Of a stretch of DNA of 64,000 nt, positions 24,746 to 32,777 are shown in pieces (position 1 is the stretch's first letter; each line of letters begins with the position of its first letter). The notes beneath the pieces were generated by a model. It saw only the letters and a program-made list of their open reading frames with translations. It was not told where the DNA came from and searched no databases. Position numbers and translations under genes: made by a program. The stretch is from CAZFOB01 sp964520325 (lineage in GTDB: Bacteria > Actinomycetota > JAICYB01), in contig CAZFOB010000010.1 of the NCBI GenBank assembly GCA_964520325.1, positions 62,001 to 126,000 on the forward strand, written 5' to 3'.

Positions 24746-25501
24746 TCAGCCTTCGGAGGCGACTGCTTCGAGCTCACCGTTCATCGCAGGGTGAACCGTG
24801 CACACGAAGAACCACGACGTGCCGGCAGCTGGAGACTCGAAGCTGACCTCTCGCTCCGCCGCCCCGGAAAACGTCGCCGTATTGGCGAGCTTCTCGCCGC
24901 CGGGAGAGTCGGCCTCCGCCTCGAAGACCGTGAAATCGTGGGGGACGCCGGCATCTTCGTTCGAGAACGTCACCGTGACCTCGGACTCGGCCGCCACCTC
25001 GAGCTTCTCGGTTGTAAAGCGGATCCCGGAAGCGGTGATGGCGCAGTCGGTGCACGGTCCTGCGGGTGCCGGAGCTTCGGTTTCCGCCGGTTTGGCCGGG
25101 GCGACCGCGACGTTGCTGAACACGTACGCCATGGCGAAGATCGGGATCAGGACGTAAGCGCCGTAGAGCCAGCGCGGAGGTGCCGCGCGGCCGACGGTGA
25201 TGCCGGCGACGACTTCGTCGGCTTCTTCCTCCCCGTCGGGCCCGTCGGACTCGTCGGGCTCGGTGAGCTCGTCGGTCAGGGCTGCGCGCGAGCGCATCAT
25301 CCGGTCGAGCACGACGGCGCCGCCGATGAGCCCGATTGCGCCGACGATGAACAGCACCGAGAGTGCCAGAACGAGCGGAACGCCTTCCAGGACACCGCGA
25401 GCGTTCTCGGTTGCCTGTGGATTCTGTCCGCACGCCGAGAGACCCCCGAGGAGACCGAAGGCGGCCGGGGCCGTCCACCAGAGTCGTTTCAGAGCTCGCA
25501 T
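24746..25501 (-). CDS. Membrane-anchored cupredoxin-domain protein
   Basis: The 251-residue protein has a signal-like start ending in a lipobox-like LSAC (Cys24), helices at ~41-62 and ~113-131 with an acidic linker between, and a C-terminal cupredoxin domain. Probable type-1 copper ligands are His188 and the C-T-V-H-P-A-M segment (Cys234, His237, Met240). The CuA motif of oxidase subunit II is absent, so it is more likely a blue-copper electron carrier or copper handler. It sits next to ctaAB, which makes heme, consistent with oxidase assembly. ATG 25501 is the only start in the frame near the signal. Confidence 0.75.
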   Translation of the reverse strand: MRALKRLWWTAPAAFGLLGGLSACGQNPQATENARGVLEGVPLVLALSVLFIVGAIGLIGGAVVLDRMMRSRAALTDELTEPDESDGPDGEEEADEVVAGITVGRAAPPRWLYGAYVLIPIFAMAYVFSNVAVAPAKPAETEAPAPAGPCTDCAITASGIRFTTEKLEVAAESEVTVTFSNEDAGVPHDFTVFEAEADSPGGEKLANTATFSGAAEREVSFESPAAGTSWFFVCTVHPAMNGELEAVASEG

Positions 25502-25548
25502 CCGGATGCATGACAACACACGGCGAGCCGCTCGGCCAATCACCGAGG

Positions 25549-27372
25549 TCACCACATCAGCCGGTCGACGGCGATCGCTGAGAAAAGCAGCGCCAGGTAG
25601 GTGATCGAGTACTTGAACAAACCGAAGGCCCGTTGCCCGCTCGGATCGCCGCGAAGCTGCACGGCGCGATAGAGGAAACCGATCCCAAGAGCCACCGCAA
25701 CAACGGCGTAAAGCGCGCCGAGACCTCCTACCGGCGAGAGCACAAGCGTCGAGGCGACCAGCACGATCGTGTAGAGAAGGATCTGCCGCGTCGTCGAACG
25801 ATCCCCCCGGACGACGGGCATCATCGGGACGCCGGCCGCTTTGTATTCGTCGCGGTAGCGCATCGCCAGCGCCCAGAAGTGTGGTGGCGTCCACAGGAAC
25901 ACGATCGCGAACATCACCCACGCAGGAGCTTCGACGGTGTTCGTGACGGCGGCCCAACCGATGAGCACGGGTGCCGCGCCGGCCGCACCGCCGATGACGA
26001 TGTTCTGGGGTGTCGATCGCTTGAGCAGCACCGTGTACACGATCACGTAGAACGCGATGGCGGCACCGGCAAGTAGCGCACTCAGCAGATTCACGATGAG
26101 CCACAGCCAGACAAACCCGATGCCGCCGACCACGAACGCAAAGACCAGCGCGCGCCACGGTGCGACCGAATGCGCGGGCAACGGACGCGAACGCGTCCGC
26201 TTCATCATCTCGTCGATGTCACGTTCGAGGTACTGGTTGAACGCATTGGCCGAGCCGGCCGTCAGCATGCCGCCGATGAGCGTTGCCGAGATCAACCACA
26301 ACGAGGGAAGGCCGCGCTGGGCAAGCACCATCGCAGGAACCGTCGTGACCAGGAGCAACGTGATGATGCGCGGCTTCGTCAGCGCGACGTACGCGCTGAC
26401 ACTCTCGAACGCACCGCGATTGACCCTGCCTCGCCCAGAAGATGGAGCCACCTCAAGATCCTGCGCAAGGTCTTGCGCTGCGCGCCCCTTGCGCGCGAAA
26501 ACCGCGAGGGCGACGAAGGCGCTCCACGTGATCGGCGCGAGTGAGGCGTGCGCGACAACGGCCGCAGGCTGCAACTGCGACCAGACGTTGGCTGCACCAA
26601 CAACCACCTGCGCCAGATACAGCGATGCGCCGCCGAGAGCGAACAACCGCACTGCTCTGCGCGCGTCTTTGCGAGCGCGCATGGCGAGACCGAGAAGATG
26701 TCCGGCGACGAGCAGCGCCAGCAGGCGATGGGCGAATTGCAGGGCCGAGCCACCGCCGGTCAAAGCTGGGAGCGCCGTGCCGTCCATCAGTGGCCAATCG
26801 GGGAATGCGAGCCCGGCTCCCTTCTCGCGGACGTAGGCGCCGACGACGAGCAGCGGCGCAAGGCCCACGAGGGCGCCGTAGGCAGCTCGCGTGATGCGGG
26901 CCTGCGGATCCTCGGCCTCGCGACGTCCGAGCATGAACGTCGACGCGGCCAGCGTCGTCGTGACCGCGACGAGGGCCAGCGCAGTTATCAGATGTGCCGT
27001 CACCAGTGCGGCGTGCAAGCCCGACGTCACCACCTGGCGGCCGAGAAGCGCCTGCGCGAAGACGATCGCGAGTCCGGCCGAGCTGAGCTTGAAGAAGAAC
27101 GGTTCGTCCCGCACACCGCGGCGCGCAGCGATGACCAGCGCGACGAGGAGAACGACAACAAGTCCGGCCAGCGCGCGATGCGAGTACTCGATCAGCGCGT
27201 GGTATTCGAGAGGTGCGACCCAGCCCCCTTGGCACTTCGGCCATTCGTCCAGACAGCCGAGCCCCGAGCCGGTCGCACGGACGAGCGCCCCCACAGTCGT
27301 GAGAACGAGCGTCGTGCACGCCGTGACGACGGCGAGGCTGCGGAAGCGAGAAAGAGAGGTCGGGGTGGCCAT
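25549..27372 (-). CDS. ctaAB: Heme A synthase / heme O synthase fusion (CtaA-CtaB)
   Basis: The 607-residue fusion joins two steps of heme A synthesis for aa3/ba3-type oxidases. Residues ~1-300 resemble CtaA (COX15), with the Cys40/Cys47 pair in GCLDEWPKC and EYSHR with the heme His. Residues ~325-607 are CtaB (protoheme farnesyltransferase), with the prenyl-diphosphate motif NQYLERDIDEMMKRTRSRPLP (read in two parts) and multiple helices. A charged linker separates them. ATG at 27372 is used; a short in-frame extension upstream is unlikely. Head-to-head with the polyprenyl synthase gene, which could supply related prenyl substrates. Confidence 0.93.
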   Translation of the reverse strand: MATPTSLSRFRSLAVVTACTTLVLTTVGALVRATGSGLGCLDEWPKCQGGWVAPLEYHALIEYSHRALAGLVVVLLVALVIAARRGVRDEPFFFKLSSAGLAIVFAQALLGRQVVTSGLHAALVTAHLITALALVAVTTTLAASTFMLGRREAEDPQARITRAAYGALVGLAPLLVVGAYVREKGAGLAFPDWPLMDGTALPALTGGGSALQFAHRLLALLVAGHLLGLAMRARKDARRAVRLFALGGASLYLAQVVVGAANVWSQLQPAAVVAHASLAPITWSAFVALAVFARKGRAAQDLAQDLEVAPSSGRGRVNRGAFESVSAYVALTKPRIITLLLVTTVPAMVLAQRGLPSLWLISATLIGGMLTAGSANAFNQYLERDIDEMMKRTRSRPLPAHSVAPWRALVFAFVVGGIGFVWLWLIVNLLSALLAGAAIAFYVIVYTVLLKRSTPQNIVIGGAAGAAPVLIGWAAVTNTVEAPAWVMFAIVFLWTPPHFWALAMRYRDEYKAAGVPMMPVVRGDRSTTRQILLYTIVLVASTLVLSPVGGLGALYAVVAVALGIGFLYRAVQLRGDPSGQRAFGLFKYSITYLALLFSAIAVDRLMW

Positions 27373-27434
27373 GATGCGGCACGAGCCTAGCGAAGCTGGT
27401 GGCACTGGTCCGCAGGTCTGGGACACTGTGCGTC

Positions 27435-28493
27435 ATGGTCAAGGCTCCGCCGGCGATCGATCTCGCCCGTCGCGTCACCGACGAGCTGCTCGCCTACATC
27501 GACGATGAGAGGGCGACGCTCGAGCCGGAAGCCCAGCCGCTGCTCGACGAGCTCGAATCGCTCGTTGCGTCCGGCGGGAAGAGATTGCGTCCGCGCTTCG
27601 CGTATTGGGGCTTCCGCGCCGGTGGAGGTGAAGACTCCCGCGAGATCGTGCGGGTCGGCGCGGCGCTTGAGCTCCTCCACACGATGGCGCTGATCCATGA
27701 CGACGTGATGGACAGGTCGACGCTGCGACGCAACCGCGCATCGACTTTCCGAACACTGGCCGAGCTGTCGGCCGGAGTCGAGCACCGAGGGGACCCCGAG
27801 CGCTTCGGCGCGTCGGCGGCGATCCTCACGGGACTGCTCGGCTTCGTGCTGGCCGACCGCCTCTTCGGTGCGGCCGATTTCGGATCCGAAAGGAAACAAC
27901 GCGCCACCGACCGGTACGACGCGATGCGCGCGCGCGCGATCGCCGGCCAGTACCTGGACCTGCTCGCGGCCTTTCGAGGCAGGGCCGACGAAGACACAGC
28001 CAGACGGATCGGATCGCTCAAGTCTGGGAGCTATTCGGTCGCAGATCCGCTCGCCATCGGCGCCATGCTCAGCTCCGACGAGCCGCGCGTGGTCGTTGCA
28101 CTCGATCGCTACGGACACCCCCTCGGCGAGGCCTTTCAGATCCGCGACGACCTCCTCGGAACGTTCGGCGAGCTCGCTCAGACGGGCAAAGATCGCGACG
28201 GCGACATGCGCGAGGGCAAGCAGACCGTGCTCCTTGCGAAAGCGCAAAAGCTCGCGAATACCCAACAGCGTCGCGTGCTCGAGATCCACGTAGGCGATCC
28301 GCACCTCTCGCCCTCCGATGCAGATCAGGTACGCGAGGTCTTGGTCTCGACGGGGGCCCTCGAGGCAACAGAGCAGCTCGTCGATGAGCTCAGGGGTCGC
28401 GCGAAGGGCGCGCTCGATACCGACGTGCTCGACGCCGTCGCCGTCGAGGCACTCGCTGCGCTCGCCGACGAAGCAACCGTGCGCAGCGCGTGA
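27435..28493 (+). CDS. Polyprenyl (geranylgeranyl/farnesyl-type) diphosphate synthase
   Basis: This 352-residue trans-prenyltransferase condenses isopentenyl and allylic diphosphates. The first Asp-rich motif HDDVMD (Asp89, Asp90, Asp93) follows GGKRLRPRF. The second Asp-rich motif RDDLLG appears at about residue 235, followed by a K-x-RDGD-x-x-EGK-type end. Two residues between the first aspartates suggest a short-to-medium chain enzyme; the product cannot be read from sequence. ATG 27435 is preferred over an ATG 12 codons upstream. Its TGA overlaps the GTG of the ABC gene. Confidence 0.88.
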   Translation: MVKAPPAIDLARRVTDELLAYIDDERATLEPEAQPLLDELESLVASGGKRLRPRFAYWGFRAGGGEDSREIVRVGAALELLHTMALIHDDVMDRSTLRRNRASTFRTLAELSAGVEHRGDPERFGASAAILTGLLGFVLADRLFGAADFGSERKQRATDRYDAMRARAIAGQYLDLLAAFRGRADEDTARRIGSLKSGSYSVADPLAIGAMLSSDEPRVVVALDRYGHPLGEAFQIRDDLLGTFGELAQTGKDRDGDMREGKQTVLLAKAQKLANTQQRRVLEIHVGDPHLSPSDADQVREVLVSTGALEATEQLVDELRGRAKGALDTDVLDAVAVEALAALADEATVRSA

Positions 28494-29380
28494 GCGCGAT
28501 CAGCGTTTCGGGGCTCACGAAGCGGTACGGCGACATCGTCGCCATCGACGATCTGTCTCTGCAGATCGCCGAGGGCGAGGTGGTTGCCCTACTCGGCCCC
28601 AACGGCGCAGGGAAAACCACAACCGTCGAGATCATCGAAGGACTTCGCGCACCAGACATCGGAAGCGTCGAGGTGCTCGGCTCACAGCCCTCGTCGATCG
28701 ACGTGCGCAAACGCATCGGCGTGATGCCGCAGCGGGGCGATCTCTATGCAGGGATCCGGACCGAAGAAGCACTTCGTCTCTTCGCGGCCTTCTACGACGA
28801 TTCCGAGCTGCCGGAAGACCTGATCGAGCGGCTCGATCTCGTCCGGGTCAGGAAGTCGACGTATCGCAGGCTGTCGGGCGGTGAGAAGCGGAGGCTGTCG
28901 CTCGCGATCGCTCTCGTGGGCAAGCCGTCGGTCCTCTTCCTGGACGAACCGACCGCGGAGCTCGATATCGAAGGGCGCCAAACGGTATGGGACCTCGTCG
29001 CAAGGCTGCGAACGGGCGGGACGACCGTCGTGCTCACCACGCACGAGCTCGGCGAGGCCGAGCGAGTGGCCGACCGGGTCGCGATCATGAAGAGCGGCAA
29101 GCTCGTCGCGTTCGGAACGCCAGACGAACTCGGCTCGACATCCCCGGAGGAACTCACGTTCACGGCAGCGTCGAGGGTTGACGTCGACGTGCTGTCCGGA
29201 GCCCTCGGGGCAGTCGTCACGGAGATCGCGCCCTTGACGTACCGCATCGACGGCATCGTTCCCGACCCGACGCTCGTGTCCCGCCTCACGACGTGGCTGG
29301 CCGCGCGCGGCGTGCTCGTACGGACGCTCCGCGCAGGACGGCGTTGTCTCGAGGAGATCTACCTGGAGCTCACCCGATGA
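28490..29380 (+). CDS. ABC transporter ATP-binding protein
   Basis: The 296-residue ATPase has Walker A GPNGAGKTT (~36-44), signature LSGGEKRR and Walker B VLFLDEPTAELD, plus a ~75-residue C-terminal domain common in DrrA/CcmA-type exporters of the ABC-2 class. GTG start (GTGA overlap with the preceding gene). Co-transcribed with the permease at 29377; the substrate is unknown. Confidence 0.9.
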   Translation: MSAISVSGLTKRYGDIVAIDDLSLQIAEGEVVALLGPNGAGKTTTVEIIEGLRAPDIGSVEVLGSQPSSIDVRKRIGVMPQRGDLYAGIRTEEALRLFAAFYDDSELPEDLIERLDLVRVRKSTYRRLSGGEKRRLSLAIALVGKPSVLFLDEPTAELDIEGRQTVWDLVARLRTGGTTVVLTTHELGEAERVADRVAIMKSGKLVAFGTPDELGSTSPEELTFTAASRVDVDVLSGALGAVVTEIAPLTYRIDGIVPDPTLVSRLTTWLAARGVLVRTLRAGRRCLEEIYLELTR

Positions 29381-30105
29381 GGATGCTCACATGCGTCGCC
29401 GCGCAGACGCGCCTCGAAGTCACACTCACGCTTCGGCGTGGTGAGAGCTTGCTCGTCACCATCGGCATCCCGGTCGGGATCCTTGCGTTCTTTTCGGTCG
29501 TCGACGTGCTCCCTCATCCCGGCCGCGCCGTCGACTTCCTGACGCCCGGCGTGCTCGCGCTGTCGGTGATCTCGAGCGCGATGACGAATCTTTCGATAGC
29601 GACCGGATTCGAACGCCACGCCGGCATGCTCCGGCGACTTGGCACCACTCCTCTCGGACGCGGCGGCCTCCTCTGCGCCAAGCTCATCGCATTGCTCGCG
29701 GTGATCGCCGTCCAGAGCGCAGCGGTGGTCGGCGTCGCGTACGCGCTTGGGTGGCGTCCCAACCCGGCGTGGGGTCAGACCATCGCCGTCATCACCGTTG
29801 GAACGGCAGCGTTTTCCGGGATCGGGTTCCTCATGGCCGGACGTCTGCGCGCCGAGACCAACCTCGCGCTCGCCAATGCGCTGTTCCTCGTCTTCCTGTT
29901 ACTCGGGGGCATCGTTGTGCCGCTGTCGCGGCTGCCCGAGCGCATCGCCGCCGTCGCGCGGATCCTTCCCGCCGAGCCGCTCGTCGGCGCCCTGCGCTCG
30001 ACGCTCATCGCACAAGGCCCGGTCGACACCGGCGCGATATTCACGCTTGGCGCGTGGGCTCTCGTGATGTGCGCCCTCGCCGTACGGACGTTTCGCTGGG
30101 ACTGA
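29377..30105 (+). CDS. ABC-2 type transporter permease
   Basis: The 242-residue protein has about six hydrophobic helices and the ABC-2 permease pattern, including FLTPGVLALSVISSAMTNLS and a conserved P-x-x-LPERI-like loop before the last helices. It pairs with the ATPase upstream through an ATGA overlap. No substrate can be assigned; the location behind a prenyl synthase hints at lipid or quinone-related export. Confidence 0.87.
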   Translation: MRMLTCVAAQTRLEVTLTLRRGESLLVTIGIPVGILAFFSVVDVLPHPGRAVDFLTPGVLALSVISSAMTNLSIATGFERHAGMLRRLGTTPLGRGGLLCAKLIALLAVIAVQSAAVVGVAYALGWRPNPAWGQTIAVITVGTAAFSGIGFLMAGRLRAETNLALANALFLVFLLLGGIVVPLSRLPERIAAVARILPAEPLVGALRSTLIAQGPVDTGAIFTLGAWALVMCALAVRTFRWD

Positions 30106-30107
30106 CA

Positions 30108-30644
30108 TTGCGGGGACACCGGCGATCGAGATCGCCTCGCATGATGGTGGTAACCGTCGCGGTGACGGTCGCCTCCCTCGTCGCGATCGCGTGCGGCTCG
30201 AGCAGCTCGACGCTCGGCCCCCTGACCTTGCAGCCACCCCAGGGCTGGTACGTCACCGATCGGGAAGCCGACCAGATCAAGGTCACCAACGGAACGATCG
30301 CCGACGAGAACTCGACGGAACCGGGAACGGCGACCGCAGTGTTCGACGTATATGTCCGTTCGACCCAGACCGTCGCCGAGTTCAGGAAGGCCCTGAAGGA
30401 GAACAACGTCGATCCGTTGGAGGAACGGATCGACGTCGGCGGTTACGACGCAGTACGCGTTTCGTACCCGACGTCGTTCTTCGGTCCCAGCACGGAGGTG
30501 GTCTTCGTTCCCGAATGGGAGGTCCGCATGATCTACCGCGCCGCCTTTCCCAGTGACGAATCCGCGTACACGCGCAACCGCACGGCGTTTCGACGAGCCG
30601 TCACGTCGATCAGCTTTTCCGGTCGCCCTCCGGATCGGGCGTAG
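30108..30644 (+). CDS. Putative lipoprotein of unknown function
   Basis: A TTG at 30108, three bases after the permease stop, gives a basic n-region (RGHRRSRSPR), a hydrophobic stretch and a lipobox ending IACGSS. Starting at ATG 30141 would remove the positive charges. The mature ~150-residue part is soluble and alpha/beta-looking, and I do not recognise it. It may be an accessory lipoprotein of the ABC exporter. Its 3' end overlaps the converging small gene at 30610 by about 35 bases. Confidence 0.65.
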   Translation: MRGHRRSRSPRMMVVTVAVTVASLVAIACGSSSSTLGPLTLQPPQGWYVTDREADQIKVTNGTIADENSTEPGTATAVFDVYVRSTQTVAEFRKALKENNVDPLEERIDVGGYDAVRVSYPTSFFGPSTEVVFVPEWEVRMIYRAAFPSDESAYTRNRTAFRRAVTSISFSGRPPDRA

Positions 30645-30786
30645 CGTCGCGCTGCGGATCCGGAACCTCGGTCAACCGCGTGGTGAAGCGCGCAAGCGGC
30701 CCCGTCAACAGAGCTCGCGCCGCAAACACGCCTCCGAGTGCGATGAGGGCGTAACCGAGCTGAACAAGTGTGTCGCGAAGACTCAC
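30610..30786 (-). CDS. Small single-helix protein in the CcoNO-like operon (CcoQ-position)
   Basis: The 58-residue frame starts at GTG 30786, overlapping the stop of the cytochrome c gene (GTGA). It has one hydrophobic helix (LGYALIALGGVFAARALL) followed by a charged tail. Its position and size resemble CcoQ of cbb3 oxidases, but there is no sequence motif to prove it. The last codons overlap the converging lipoprotein gene. Confidence 0.5.
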   Translation of the reverse strand: MSLRDTLVQLGYALIALGGVFAARALLTGPLARFTTRLTEVPDPQRDATPDPEGDRKS

Positions 30787-31223
30787 TTTCGGGAGAGCAA
30801 GTACGTGGCGAGCGCCTCGAGATCTGCCGGCGAGAGGTAGGAGAGCGAACCGGCATCGCCGTGTGTTTCCATCGCCTCGGCGAGCGCGACTCCGTCGGTC
30901 GCCGCCGGGTACGTCAGATCCGGACCGATGCGCTCGAGTCCGAGCATCGACGGGGAACGGCCGGTGTACTCGCCCGGCGCGAGCGGCTTGCCGAGTGCGG
31001 CGTCGACGCTCGTCTGCCGGACGTACTGCGTGTGGCAGTACCAGCAACCCTCGCTCTTGAAGACCTTCATCCCGTGCGCTGCTTGTTCAGACAGCTCGCG
31101 AACCGGCCCGTCGAGGGAAGGGTCCGTGGCCGGGAGCGCGATCGTCGCGCCGATCGCGACGAACGAAAGCAGGACAACACCGGCGAGAAGAAGCCCGACC
31201 CTGCGGTCGGCCCGGATCTTCAA
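30783..31223 (-). CDS. CcoO/FixO-like monoheme cytochrome c
   Basis: This 146-residue protein has an N-terminal membrane anchor (~10-30) and a single heme c site at Cys60-x-x-Cys63-His64. The surrounding GCWYCHTQYVR closely resembles the CcoO/FixO motif. A RIGPDL segment, also typical of CcoO, follows, but the protein is shorter than CcoO (~200-300) and the classic PAYPWL Met-ligand region is missing. The ATG overlaps the stop of the CcoN-like gene. It probably passes electrons in the periplasm-facing side of this unusual complex. Confidence 0.82.
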   Translation of the reverse strand: MKIRADRRVGLLLAGVVLLSFVAIGATIALPATDPSLDGPVRELSEQAAHGMKVFKSEGCWYCHTQYVRQTSVDAALGKPLAPGEYTGRSPSMLGLERIGPDLTYPAATDGVALAEAMETHGDAGSLSYLSPADLEALATYLLSRK

Positions 31224-32620
31224 CGCGTGGCTCCGAGCAACGCCGCGGCGGGTGCCTCCCGGATCGACTGGTCGATGTATGGACCGGAGCGCGACGTCTT
31301 GACCGCGTTGTAGGCGAGGACGTACTGCGCCACAGCCACGACCCCAAAGGCGGCTGCGGTGAGCGCACGCAAAAGCCCGACGATGCCCGGGATCTCACCG
31401 ATCCCGGCGCCGCCTGCCGAAACCGCCGACTGGGCGGCCCCGGTCGCAAGGAGCAGAACGACGCCCGCGAGCACGCCGATGCTCGTCGACCAGAAATGGA
31501 ATGAAGCCGCCGGAGCTGAGTACCAGTCGCGCCCGACCATCAGTGGATAGATGTGATAGATGAACGCGAAACCGAAGGACGTGAAGACCCCGAAGAGTGC
31601 GAGATGCCGCAGGCCCGATTGCCACGCGGTCAATCCGACGTAGCGATTCACCGAGGGCACGGCGGTCAGCACGACCAACGCAACCCACGCCACGAGCAAC
31701 CCGAGCCCCCACGCAGCAAAACGCAGCGCGAACGATCGCGATGCGACGTGCCAGCGCTCCGTGCCGGTGGCGAAGAGATTTGCTGCACTCGTCAGCGCTG
31801 GGATGAGCAGCACGAGCGTCATTGCAACGGCGAGCGAGTCCAAGAAATCGGGCGCAGGTCCTTTCAGGTAGAAGCGCTGTCCCGTCCAGCCCCCGGCGAA
31901 CATCAAGCTCCAGAAAGCTGTTCGGGCCATCGGGGCCGAGTACAGAGCATTGCCTGTTTCCAGGGGGACGACGTAGTGCGCGATGCCGAGCGCGACCGGG
32001 AGCAACCAAAGCATCTCGATGCCGTTGACGTAGAAGCCGCTCACGATCGCATCGGTGACCCCCGTGAAGACCGGAAGATTTCCGATCACGAGGATCAACG
32101 GAGCCACCAGTGCGGAGCTAAGCAGGAACCAACCGGACACGTACAGCGTGCGCTCGCGACGCCGGATGACGGTGACACCGGCGTTGTACAAGACCATCAC
32201 GAGCATGAGCGTCATCCCGAGATCTGCGCCGGCCGGAAGCTCCCCAAGCGGACGCCCTTGGTTGAGGCCGAGCAGGATCGCGATCGCCCCGCCGGTGACG
32301 ATGAGGCTCCAGGTGAGGGTCGTGGCCGCGCCGAGCGGCTCGTTGTGAAGTTGCACTTCGGTGATCCTCGGGATGAGCGCAAAGATCGCGGCGAAGCCGA
32401 GCGTCGCCAGCCAGCCGAAAACGATCAGCGTATCGGCGATCCCACGCAGGCGTCCGTAGGAGAGGAACTCGAAACCGCCCTGCAGGCCCGGCAACACGAG
32501 GACGACATGGCTTGCCAGCACGAAGGTCACACCCGCGATCAGCCACGCGATGGCCCACGTCACCGACTGCCGAGCGGCGAAGTCGGGTTCGACCTGATGG
32601 GTGGTGGGGCGCGCGTCCAT
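31220..32620 (-). CDS. CcoN-like heme-copper oxidase superfamily protein lacking most metal ligands
   Basis: The 466-residue, ~12-helix protein aligns along its whole length with cbb3 oxidase subunit I. Shared landmarks are YGRLR, WFLLSSA, the P-L-ETGNALYS loop, FWSLM-x4-W-x-G and HFW. At the positions of the known ligands it has Ala62 (heme b His), Asn199 and Arg249/Phe250 (CuB His), Gly243 (the cross-linked Tyr) and Leu337 (heme b3 His). Only His339 (the other heme b ligand) remains. It is therefore unlikely to reduce oxygen. It is encoded with a CcoO-like cytochrome c and a small helix protein. ATG at 32620, with a short direct repeat in the leader (32624-32652). Confidence 0.85.
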   Translation of the reverse strand: MDARPTTHQVEPDFAARQSVTWAIAWLIAGVTFVLASHVVLVLPGLQGGFEFLSYGRLRGIADTLIVFGWLATLGFAAIFALIPRITEVQLHNEPLGAATTLTWSLIVTGGAIAILLGLNQGRPLGELPAGADLGMTLMLVMVLYNAGVTVIRRRERTLYVSGWFLLSSALVAPLILVIGNLPVFTGVTDAIVSGFYVNGIEMLWLLPVALGIAHYVVPLETGNALYSAPMARTAFWSLMFAGGWTGQRFYLKGPAPDFLDSLAVAMTLVLLIPALTSAANLFATGTERWHVASRSFALRFAAWGLGLLVAWVALVVLTAVPSVNRYVGLTAWQSGLRHLALFGVFTSFGFAFIYHIYPLMVGRDWYSAPAASFHFWSTSIGVLAGVVLLLATGAAQSAVSAGGAGIGEIPGIVGLLRALTAAAFGVVAVAQYVLAYNAVKTSRSGPYIDQSIREAPAAALLGATR

Positions 32621-32777
32621 TCCGGTTCTTGGGCTTGTTCTTGGGTTGGTCTTGACTATGAGAGGGAGTGCCTCCGGTAACGTGTGCGTTTGAAGCGCTG
32701 CCTTCGACCGCGCGGAGTATAGCCTGCAGCAGCCAAGCATCGTTCTCGCTCTGATCGTCGGTGGCGCGACCCTTGCC

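Noticed and set aside
23399..25513. A 704-codon plus-strand open frame opposite the reductase and cupredoxin genes
   Set aside because: It is antisense to genes with clear family motifs; its composition (Arg/Asp/Gly/His-rich, low hydrophobicity) is that of a GC-rich shadow frame.
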